A stretch of 64,000 bases of DNA from assembly GCA_018136815.1 (NCBI GenBank), contig CM030938.1:1648202-1712201 (forward strand), in the 5' to 3' direction. Below are positions 47,695-58,100 of this stretch, one piece after another. A program made the translations under genes and the position numbers. Origin of the DNA: Isochrysis galbana (lineage: Eukaryota; Haptophyta; Isochrysidales; Isochrysidaceae). Every line of letters begins with the position of its first letter. Position 1 is the first letter of the stretch. The notes under the pieces are model-generated. The model had not been told where the DNA came from. It searched no databases and worked only from the letters and a program-made list of their open reading frames with translations.

Positions 47695-50600
47695 ATGGGG
47701 CTGGGCAGTCTGGCATGCGTCGCGGCGCTCATGCTCGTAGATGCGAGCGATGCACGGCTTGGGCTTAAGCTTGGCTCGCTCGAATTCGATCCCCTCGACC
47801 CGCCCTCGCACAGCACGTCCATCAAGACGGGCATCTTCTTTGACCGACTCCTCAACATCGACTTGACCAAGCATGCTTGGGAGGCTGAGTTCTGGACATC
47901 CTTCGAGTGGTACGACCCGCGGAACTATTCCGACCTATTCGTGGACCCGATGCTCGTCAACACGGAGGAGGTCAGCTGCGACAACTCGCTGTCGAGCGGT
48001 GTAAAAAGTCTTGGTGTTGCGGCCAACGACAGCAGCGTGTCTGCTGCAGGAGGCCAGACTCGCTTCATTGAGCTTGGTGCTGACGAGATCAAACTGCTGT
48101 GGACTCCTGATATCATAATCACCAACCTCTATGGAAAGGGAGCTGTGCATAGCGAATTCATGCGCATCTACGAGGATGGCCACGTCGAACTCAACCGTTT
48201 CTTGCTTACGGAGCTGGACATTTTTGAGAAAGTGCAGCTATCGTATCCGTACGACACGCTGCGCCTCAAGATTCTGCTGTCAAGTCGCGGCTATACGGTA
48301 AGCCCTGTGCACTGTCACGCAATCCATCTGCTGGTATGGGCGCGGCCGCGCGTCGCACTCGCTGTGGCGTGCCCAATCCCTCAACAGGATCACGCATGGA
48401 ACCAGTTGGTTCGATGATCCTTTGTGCCCCCTCTTATCTGTCCAGACATCACGTATCAGCTTTACTGACCATTCCAAGATGAATGGCGTCAACAGCCAGA
48501 AACTTGATGATTGGGATATTGGATGGGAATACGTCGGCCACGAGCATCAACATGCGCACCTTGTACAGCCGGCATACACACTTGGAGAAAATTGTCGCAA
48601 TGATAGGTTCGCAGAGATGTCGTTCACCCTCGATGTTCGGCGTGACTCAGCTGCTGACCTGTCGGGCCGTCTGCAGCTACTACCGTTTGACCCGCTGTTA
48701 CCTCCAGCGCATCGTACCGAGGTGCAAACCAACGAGCGCCTCTGATATCCTCAGCCCTTTTCCGCAGGACTTCTTGCCTGCCCAGAAACATCGTCCCTGA
48801 GTCACCATCGGTTTGTTGCTCAGGTGCGCGTTGGCATATACTTCGACATGCTGCGGTACGTCGATGATGCACAGCACACGTTTGATGCTGATTTCTACAC
48901 GGTTTACATGTGGAACGACCCGCGCAACTATTCGATCCTCTTCTTAGACGATCAACTCGTGGATGTGCAAAGCGATTTCAACTCCACGGAAGCCGTTCGT
49001 CAGCTGGCATCGCGCCGTTTGGGGGAGCAGCCTGGCTCCACAGAGGCGGATACACTACAGGCCCCAGAGGCAGATTGCAGCACGCAAGGCCATAACGTGC
49101 GTTTTGTGGAATTCGGCCGCGACGAGACCAAGTCCATTTGGACCCCTGACCTTGAGGTGGGCAACCCGTTGATTTCGTGAACCCCCTCCCTCCAACGGCC
49201 TACTCGTGGGAAGGCGAAGTTCGGCCGCACTGTGAAGCCCGACGGATGCTGAGCATTTGTAGGCTCATAGCCTCTTTGATGTGATATGTACCAGCATGAT
49301 CGCGCTCTGCCATTGCCCATTTCACAGATCACCAACCGCCAGGCCGGCAATAATAATCTCGTGCACTCCACGATAATGCGCTTGTACGAGATCGGAGTCG
49401 TCGAAGTTGTGGTCTTCAGCTTTGCTCGTCTAGAGGTTCGACATGCCTGGCCAGAGCTTCCGCATGTGCCGTTTCGGTCGATTTCTATTGGTCTCGTTTC
49501 TCCCCTTCGATTGCCAGGCTCGCTGAGCTCAACGTGCCTCTAAATTGCTCCCACATGGCTCATCAGTCGCTCCACTGTCCTCATCGCAGATGCAACACCC
49601 TTCTTATGTTGGATTCCCCTTCGACCACAAGGAGCTCGACATCATCGTTGAGTCCAAATCTCACTCCAACAAGCGTATCGAGATAGCTGAATATGTTAGC
49701 ATGACTGGTGTCGAGGAAGGTCTCCTTGCGGACTGGTTCCCTGGTTGGCAATATGTTGGGACCTCGTCCAGTGTCTCGTCACCCATTCCAGAATATGCAC
49801 GTGCAAATCCTTGTCGACTCGAGCGCCGTGATCGCTTCACGTTCCGGTTGAAAATCCGGCGTGAGTGGCAGCGGCTTGCGGAGGAGGCCATCTTGCCAAC
49901 GGTCTTGCTTGTCGCTGTTTCTTTCATCGCTTTCGCAATCGACGTCGAGGGCTTTGCGGCGAAGGTTGGCGTTGGTTTCACAACCTTCCTCATCCTCTAC
50001 TCGTGGGAGGGCGACATGGCCTCGCAATTCCAATCGCAGGATTCTCTTGTCTGGTTCTTGGCCTTCTTCAAATTATGCCGATATGCGTGCTTCTGCACTC
50101 TTGCCGAAGGCGGTGCCATCGGCTATATTGCCCGGCAGGTGCGGCACTAAGCGCTCATCGGACATACGCATGCCATCATCGCACGCGAAAATGCCTTCAC
50201 TCTGCGGTTGACTTCCAGCCCCGTCCCTATCGTTCGCAGGTGAGCCTTCGATTTGGAGTCTATGTCGACCGAGCGGCCTCGCGGCTGATGCCGAGCGTTT
50301 TCATCTTGACCTTGCTACTCGCATTCGCGGTGCCAAAGACACACGAAGGGGTCCTATTAATTAGCCAGCTTGCATATGTTCTAATCGCCGTAGACGTCCT
50401 CGGTTTACTCATTATGGGCCGCTTCTTGTGGCGGCAGCTCACGTCGCGTCTCACATCGGATCCTCTTAAAGTGTTCCATGAGGATGGCAATTTCGACCTC
50501 GACGAGTAAGACATTGCATAGGGCACGCCATTCCATGGCGTCATCGCCGCCACCTCTCCCCAGAGCCACAACCACGTGATTCGTCCATCCGCATCGCACA

Positions 50601-51301
50601 CGCCGTCCACTCTCGGCCGTTTGGCTCTTCTCAATCGCATCTTTCCTCTACGTCCATCCACAGGCATGAGCGACGCCTCGTCTACTCGTCGCTCGATGGC
50701 AATGGCGACGAAAGCCTATCGATCGACGAGATTGTCCGCGTCGTTGTCACAAGCAGGTGAACTCGCGTGATGCTCACCCAATCCTCTCCGTTGGAGAACG
50801 ATGACATGAAGTCCACTGCGCTCCCGATGACGAGCCTGCTTCATTTTCAGGTACCGGCACCTCGTTCTTACTCATGATCCGCCGTGCCTTTGCTTCAGGG
50901 TTGGGTATGACCGGACCTTCTGGAACACTATTCGCGGCCATAGCCAGCTCAACGAGGACGCGTACAACGCAGCGGTGCAAAAGCGCACATCCGCGAAAGA
51001 CAGTCTTAAACGGCTGCTGCGGGCCGAGGCTGGCGTCAAGGAGCTGACTCGCGACAACTTTGCGGAGCTCCATGCCGCCATGTTCTCGATAGCTCTGCAT
51101 TGGGTTGTGCACATGAACCGGAACGCTGAGGTTGAGGAGATCGAAAGCACAGTTGTTGCAATGCCTAGGCGAATGTCATCAACTGTCCGTCTTCTGCGTA
51201 CTGATGAATATAGCCCCAAGGCGGCAGCAAAGCAGAAGCAAGAGCTCGAGAAGACTCAAGAGAAGAAACAGGATGGCGGCTCGATGCTACTTGTCGTGTA
51301 A
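47695..51301 (+). CDS. Pentameric ligand-gated ion channel-like protein with two ligand-binding domains and an EF-hand
   Basis: Eight exons: 47695-48297, 48446-48721, 48824-49156, 49328-49435, 49590-50138, 50240-50505, 50664-50756, 50899-51301 (2631 nt, 876 residues); all GT-AG, phases agree. Signal peptide 1-20 (GLGSLACVAALMLVDASDA). Ligand-binding domain 1, about 35-265: IKTGIFFDRLL, EWYDPRNYSDLFVD, LLWTPDIIITN, LSYPYDTLRLKI, DIGWEYVG, FTLDVRR. Domain 2, about 294-532: VRVGIYFDMLR, MWNDPRNYSILFLD, IWTPDLE, GFPFDHKELDI, PGWQYVG, FTFRLKIRR. The Cys-loop cysteines are absent, as in prokaryotic-type channels. Membrane segments near 541-558, 565-578, 592-618 and 641-654, plus an extra hydrophobic stretch 660-683. 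EF-hand loop DGNGDESLSIDE at 723-734, then a charged helical tail. Predicted plasma-membrane channel; ligand and ion selectivity unknown. Confidence 0.8.
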
Positions 51302-52562
51302 GGAGGCTCGCATTATCTAGCAACATTAAGTCGCGGGCTACGACCCAATTCACTTCGAGACTTGTATAGGAGGGGAAGAGCATGGTCGGTGGGCCAAAGT
51401 ACTTAGATGATGGTGGGGTGCTGGTGACCTCCTGCGATCCGCCTGTGGACCCTCGCGCCGGTGATGGCGGCACTGTCGAACGGGGGGTAATTCGATGGCA
51501 CATGGGTGGACATGGTCTTTAGCGTTGAGTCGTCGACGACAATTATGTCGTAAGTGGTGCTCCGCATCGGCATCGGTACTTTCTTTAACCTCGGTACTTT
51601 AACTATGGTACTTTAGCTATTACCGCCCATGTGTTCCCCATCCGTACTTTAGCCACCACCCAGGTGCCCCTCATCAGTAGTGCTTGCAAAAAATCTAAAG
51701 TCTAAAGATTCGGGGCTCATACACTAAGGCCGGCTTGCTTCTTGCTTCCTTGCTTTCATTCGGTACCTCCCTCCTTCCCTCCCTTCGGTATCTCCCTCCC
51801 TCCCTTCTCCATCGCTATTTATAAAGCTGGATTTGCTTATTTCTAACCGATTCATATGCACCACGACCTTGAAGAATACTTATGGTTGACCAGAAAGGCG
51901 AGTTCCCGGAAGTCGTCTACGGCGGCATCCGGCCCGTCGCGAGCCCTCTTTCGCGGCCTATCTCTCCGCTCCTCCAGCGCCAGAAACATGGCCAGTCTGG
52001 AGTCCTCCAGCTCTCGCGCCGTGAAGGGCCGGGTGGGCATCGCTGGCCAGCGCGCTCTGGCGGCGCGAGATTGGTTGAGGAGCCCTCGGTTGCTCTGTTG
52101 GGTCTCCGCGGTCTGATTTGGTCTTTTGTCTTTTGCCAGAGCGACTCAACAGCGACTCAACGGAGAATCAAGGCTGTTGACTCGGGAGCTCTCGAGTCCC
52201 CGTTGAGTCGCTGCAAAAAACCTCGAGAGAGAGAGGACTGAGGACTGCTTGGTGCTTGGGTGCTGCATAGGCGAAGTATAAAGTAGCTATTAGCTATTAG
52301 CTAAGCTATAAGCTATGTATGTGCTATGCATGAAGAGAGTACATACTTAGAAAGCAGACGCCACCTAGTAGGTTAGAAAGTAGAGAGAGCGCTACGAGCT
52401 GAGTTGAGACAGAGATGGGGAATGAGAGAGTGGAGGGAGTCGGAGAGGGAGAGAGGGGAAGAGAGAGAGAGAGAGTAGAGAGTAAATGAGTGTGTGAGAG
52501 AGAGAGAGAAGAGAGAGAGAGAGGGAGGGAGGGAGAGAGAGAGAGGGAAGAGAGAGAGGAGA
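51302..52562. other. Intergenic; GA tract at the leuB 5' end
   Basis: GGTACTTTAGCTATTACC-type short repeats occur near 51570-51650. The 51852-52040 minus-strand frame (62 codons, MPTRPFTARELEDSRLAMFL) has a plausible composition but no recognised domain and is not called. GACTCAACAGCGACTCAACG and its partner CGTTGAGTCGCTG (52141-52212) form an imperfect inverted repeat. 52380-52560 is (GA)n-rich up to the leuB start codon. Confidence 0.5.
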
Positions 52563-53669
52563 ATGCTGCTGCGGAGAGCCACGTCGCGTCTCTCCTCCGC
52601 CGTCCGCTCTGCACACACGATCGCGGTGCTAGCGGGCGATGGGATCGGGCCGGAGGTGATGGAGGAGGCAGTCAAGGTCCTCTCCGTCGCCGCCACCAAG
52701 TACTCGCTCGATCTCTCTCTCGAGAAAGCTCTCATCGGAGGAGCAGCGTACGAAGCCTTCGGAGACCACTTCCCACAATCGACTCGCCAGCTCTGTGAGC
52801 GCTCTGCGGCGGTGTTGTACGGCTCAGTGGGCGGGCCGGTGGCCGAACAGCACCTGCCCAAGTGGGCAAACGCTGAGAAGAATGCCGTCCTCGGCATGCG
52901 AAAGGCGTTTGACCTCGCGGTCAATGTGAGGCCAGCCTCCGTCTACCCGGCCATCGCGCACGCGTGCCCGCTCAAGCCGGAGATCGTGAAGGAGGGCGTC
53001 GACCTGGTGATCATCCGCGAGCTCCTTGGTGGCATTTACTTCGGCGAGCACACCACCAACGGCGATGAGGCACACGACACGTGTACCTACTCGTACGACC
53101 AGATTGCGCGCGCGGTCAAGGTTGCCTTTGAGACGGCCGAAAAGCGTCGCAACAAGCTGACGGTCGTGGACAAGGCCAACGTGCTCGACACTTCGCGGCT
53201 CTGGCGCCGTGTCGCCAAGGACATGGCGCCAGGCTACCCTAACGTTGAGCTCGAGTTCATGTACGTCGACAACGCCGCCATGCAGCTCATCCGTGCGCCC
53301 TCCCACTTTGACGTCATTGCCACCGAGAACCTCTTCGGCGACATCCTGTCGGATGCGGCGTCTGTCCTGCCCGGCTCGCTCGGCCTCATGCCCTCCGCCT
53401 CGATCGGCTCCAAGATCAACATGTACGAGCCCTCCGGAGGATCTGCGCCTGATATCGCGGGCAAGAACATTGCCAACCCGGCGGCGCAGATCCTGTGCGC
53501 CTCTATGCTCTGTCGCTACTCCCTCAACGCCATCGAGGCCGCCGATGCCATCGAGGCTGCTGTCAAGGCGACGCTCGAGGAGGGCAAGTACACCTCGGAT
53601 ATTGCGCCGCCCGGCGTCAAGCCGTGTTCCACCACCGAATTCGGTGATGCGGTTGCTGCGAAGATATGA
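52563..53669 (+). CDS. leuB: 3-isopropylmalate dehydrogenase
   Basis: 368 residues, no intron. The ATG at 52563 gives a leader [20 protein letters not shown], a basic, acid-free targeting sequence before the Rossmann-like start [13 protein letters not shown]. Family motifs in order: [77 protein letters not shown], the dehydrogenase signature [20 protein letters not shown] followed by MPSASIG, and [26 protein letters not shown] and the NAD-type motif distinguish it from isocitrate dehydrogenase. It oxidatively decarboxylates 3-isopropylmalate to 2-oxoisocaproate with NAD+ in leucine synthesis, probably in plastid or mitochondrion. The length is normal for the family. The eukaryotic name LEU2 is equivalent. 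Confidence 0.95.
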   Translation: MLLRRATSRLSSAVRSAHTIAVLAGDGIGPEVMEEAVKVLSVAATKYSLDLSLEKALIGGAAYEAFGDHFPQSTRQLCERSAAVLYGSVGGPVAEQHLPKWANAEKNAVLGMRKAFDLAVNVRPASVYPAIAHACPLKPEIVKEGVDLVIIRELLGGIYFGEHTTNGDEAHDTCTYSYDQIARAVKVAFETAEKRRNKLTVVDKANVLDTSRLWRRVAKDMAPGYPNVELEFMYVDNAAMQLIRAPSHFDVIATENLFGDILSDAASVLPGSLGLMPSASIGSKINMYEPSGGSAPDIAGKNIANPAAQILCASMLCRYSLNAIEAADAIEAAVKATLEEGKYTSDIAPPGVKPCSTTEFGDAVAAKI

Positions 53670-55143
53670 TTGGACAACCTAAACCTCAGTGGCGCCATGC
53701 CAGGCCCATCCCGTTAATGGGGGCGGGAGAGCGCACTCACTCGGTGCCACAGCGTTTTGCTTCGTCCATTCGGCAGGAAGGCGAGTAGTGCCGTAATCAT
53801 AGCCTATTGACTCGCAGGGCAAAGCTCGGTGGGCCACCCGCCGCAGAAGTCGGGGGGCATTGATGCTCGCATTCCAGTTACAACTTGGTATCAACATGGC
53901 ATCAACGGCGTGTAGGACTAGTGTAGGTCACCGCGGCTCTCTGGCGGCAGGCAGCTTTACGAGTCGCCTACGGGGCACCCCTATCGCATAAGCACGTTTT
54001 CATGTCCCGGACGTGGCAACCAGGAAGGTCGCGCCATAGATGATAGATGAAAATGGATGGGTGTGAGAGTGTGCAACTTGAGGTTCCCTTTTTTTTGTGA
54101 GCGCCACGCCCACACTTGGGTAAAAAGTAGACCTACACCGCAAGTTGGACGATCGGAGGGGCAACTGCCACCTGCCATTTCACCATCACGCGATCCCCCA
54201 CGACTTTACAAAACGCAAGACGCAAGCTCCTCTAGCAAGCTTCTCACCGCCCACCCGGTGGTGCCCCCCTTGCTTGATCGTTAGACAAACGGGGACCTCT
54301 TGTGGCGGAGGCCCCCGGGGGGGTGCGGAGAGCATAATAGTAATATTCTTGATGAATGACCCGGCCACAATCACTAGGGGGGGTGCGGAGGCTATCGGCT
54401 ATCCACTAATACAATGGGTGACTGAGGGGCTGAATAAGCTCTCACGTCTCACGCTATGGGCTATGGGTTCGGGTGCTATGGATTACTAAAAAAATGGGGA
54501 CCCTCGGGCCCAAGGCAATTATTGCGAATAGCGAGTAGTATTCATAAACCCAATTCACAAGCCTCGGACAGTCGCAGTGAAACATATTACGGCCCCCCCT
54601 CCGGTATCTCAAGGTTGATGGCGAGGCGCGCACAACGAATGATGATGCCCTGGGCTTGGGCATCGCCAGCGCTCACCTCGTCCACAAAGTTTATTACATT
54701 AGCTTATGCTTACCTATGCTGTATGTTGCTATGCACGCACTTGAACGCGTGCCTAAGTATCACTATGAACGCTAGCAGACGCTAAACGCTTAAACTAAAA
54801 CCGCTGAGATAAGCTGTCGCATACGTTTGCCTAGCTGCTAGGCGATGCGGTACATACGATAGAATCACTTGTCGCAGGCATCTAATTTGATCTCTCGCAA
54901 CTTGCTGTGCAACACGCACACGTGAACAAGTGTGATGAGCATCCAGCCAGAAAAGAGGGAAGCAAATGTGCTTGTTGAACAAGTTGGAGGAAAAGTAAAT
55001 GCAGAAAAATTCAAAATTCGAGGCTCCCCTATGGCTTGCACGAGGTGTCTGCGCCGCGTCCTAGACAGTCAGGATAGCGTCGGGAGAAGGTGACCGTCGT
55101 TGTGTAGGCAGAGACACGCTACCGACACGGATGTTAGCGTGAC
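53670..55143. other. Intergenic between convergent genes
   Basis: No gene recognised. GGGGGGGTGCGGAG occurs twice (about 54306 and 54367), and 54700-54790 is AT-rich with short CTATG / GCTTA repeats. This is the shared 3' flank of leuB and the large minus-strand gene. Confidence 0.5.
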
Positions 55144-58100
55144 TCAAATCAACTGGGCGCCATCTGAGGCAAGCACATAGTCTATGACAAACAATGGAAT
55201 CATCCGGTCCGACACTCCGTCGCCTATGGTTCGGCAATGACCGGCGTGCGCTGCTCTATGCGTTGGATGCGTCCACGACATTGCGAGTACAGTCCTCCAA
55301 ATGCAAAGAGCAAGCGACCCGCCCTTGTCGCCGACTTGATTGGTGCGAGCTCCAAGATTGGCGACACCATCCTTCGCAGCGAGGCTTGGATCCTTCAAGT
55401 CCGTGCACACATCACTTTCCGTAGAAGAGGCAAGACCGCTGGGGAGGATGGGTGGGCCCACATGGACCAACTCTTCGGAAAATACAAGGTCGCGCGTAGG
55501 CCCATTCTGCACTTGTGGCCAAAGCGCTTCTCTCACAAAGTGGGCGATGGAATCAAGACTTCCACTGCCAAAAAGAAGCCGTGGCGACTCTTGATTTGCT
55601 CCCGAACAGGTCATCTCGTCAGAGCTCTCGTCACTAGCGCTGCTTCGGCGGCGCGAAGGCGCGACCACCTTCGCGTGCCCTCCACATGCACATCGCCGCC
55701 GCGAAGCAGCTGCCACAGAGGCATTCAATGCCTCTTGTAAGATGGCTGGTGGCACGTGCCTACGCAGCTGCATTACTCGTAAAGGAATATAGCTGTACAG
55801 GGATTTTGTGTGCATGGAGGCTCCAATAGTGGAAAAATCGGTGAACCGGTTGTAGTAAACCGGGTCCCCACAAGTTCGTAGCGCATTCGGCGGAAGCTGT
55901 AGTTGAAGTAGCCGTCGGCAGGTGCGAAAGGCGAGCGAATCGGCAGGCAATGCCTCCACACTTGCGCCAAGACGAAGCGGTGCCAACGCTGATCCCGGCC
56001 ATATCATGTGATCAGTTTGCATGCTACGAATTTCCGGCGCGTTAGCTGCCCGGGCGGCTTCTGCTCCGCAATTCCTGCTGGCTTCCCGTGAGGCTTCGGT
56101 CTCACCCTTACTTGGTCGTGAGCGCTGCCCAGCATACGCTCTGGTGCCCTTCACGGAGCTTACTTCTACACCGGAACACGTGCAGCGCTCGCATGAGACG
56201 CGATGTTCCCCTCGCCGCCTGCCCTCCATTGATCCTTCGACAGCGGGCCCGCCCAACTGCACCACCTCGCTGATTGTGGCACACGCCCGTCGGCTACTGT
56301 TTGCGTCACGCACGTCTCCGCAATGTGTGCTTTGCGTTGCGGCCGCTGGCCGCTTGCGTGAGAGGCGCGGTGCTGGCCGAACAGTTGGCCGAATGGGCAC
56401 GCCGAGCGGTTTGTCCGGTGAGATCTTCCTCGCGCGCATCGGCCTACGGGAAGCACGTGCATGAAGACGCTGTACCACCGCCGAGATCTGAGAGGAGCGA
56501 AGCACCAGGTGGCCCGAAGGTGCGATGGCCTTGGCAGTAGTAACCCTGTCTTGAGGCTGCGATTGGCCTGGTTTGTGCGAGCTTCGGGGCGACGACCCCG
56601 AGCGGCCGTGTGCAGAGGGCCCATCTCGAATCGGAGCCCGACCTTCACGAGAGACCGAGGCTATATCGCGCGCGGCTGTAATCGCTAGAGGTCGGCGAGA
56701 CGATGAAATTTTAGGTTGAGGTTTGGTCCGTGGTGGTGTATACATTTCATCGGGAGGTACCATAATGATTTGAGTCAAAGCGAACCCGGATGGTGGCTGC
56801 TCCTCGTTGCAGACTTGAGCCTGGCCAATAACGGGGGTGAATGGCGTGGGGGCCTCACGCACACTTGCAGCATCACGTGCCGCGAGCTCCATGGTGCCCG
56901 GATAATTACCAGTATCAGTATTCAAGTAACCTAGTGTAACGTTAGCACAGAAGGCTGTGCTTGGTGGTTCATGGCTGGCGCTCCCGGCTGCAGTTGTGGG
57001 GGCGCCTACGACTGACGAGGCCACAACAATGGCAGTGCTTGGGGAGTCGAGGGGTTCTGCAGCCATCTCGGCGTGTGAGCCTTCGTGGACGGCGCTACCG
57101 ACTACCATAACACCGTTCTTGTCCACGCGGGCATCGGCCTCGAAAGGTGCTCTTGGGGCGAAGGCGCTGCTCTCGCCACCGGGAAGGACTGGAAGAAATT
57201 TGTGTGCTGTTTCACTACATGCCGCACATGACGATTCATGCGACACCAGCTCTTCAATCGTCAAACAGTCGCTCTCTTGGGTCGGACTGTTTTCCAAGGG
57301 GCTTCGCGCAACGTCAGTTTCGTATTTGGCCAATCCATCCATCTTCGATGGACTAAGTGAAGGAGGACCCTTTGTCGTTGGGACTTGGATTGTGCCGATG
57401 GTCCCACTCTCGGCGCCCTGGTCAATCGAAGGAAACCCGACGGCAACGACTTGGCCTCTGAGCCTGCTTGCCTCCACAGGTATCCTAGGAGTGAGCACTG
57501 ATCCGCTGGCCATACTTCTTGCGCTCACAGTATTTGATCCAGAAGGGTTGTTGGAAGGGGTGGGAGGCAAGACGGGCTGTGCTAGAGGTTCTAGGATAGT
57601 CATCCGACCAGCCGGATCATTGACGCTGGTCTCCGTGAGATGGAGACTCGGTTGTCGTAGGCGTATCGGCGCTGCACATTGATCTGAGAACGCACTGCTT
57701 GGTGAGGCTGCGAAAGGACTGCACGGTGCGGATTTCCCCAAACATGTATTCCCTCGCGGCGAGGACAAGATTTCACTAGACGAGATCGCACCTGGATGAG
57801 ATGCTCTTTGGTCCGTCGACGCGTGCGCGGAGTCCGCGGCTTTGGTCCCAAAACAAGTGCTCCTATCCGGCCCTCGATCATTTGCGCCTAGCGGTTCCTC
57901 GGTGTTGACCGTGGGTTCGTAATGTGCATCTATAGCTACCGGTACAAGCGTGGGGCTCTCCCGTATCCCTTTCAGCTGCATGAAGCTGGAGACAGCAACC
58001 TGCTTCTCGTCGACGCACACGTCCTTCCCAAATGAGCTGGCCTCCACCATTGCATGGACAACTTCCAAGGTGGCATTGCTACTGCACACCAAATCCATAG

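Noticed and set aside
46770..47768. Long plus and minus frames across the GA/CT tract before the ion channel
   Set aside because: Low-complexity Glu-Arg-Gly and Ser-Leu-Pro translations. The channel frame starts at 47695 with a signal peptide.
48655..48680. A 16-nt micro-intron or frameshift in the ion-channel gene
   Set aside because: It would switch to the SYYRLTRCYL frame, but splicing at 48721|48722 to 48824 already links both sensor domains in one frame, so no frame change is required.
51852..52040. 62-codon minus-strand frame with plausible composition
   Set aside because: Too short, no domain, no supporting splice sites or repeats.
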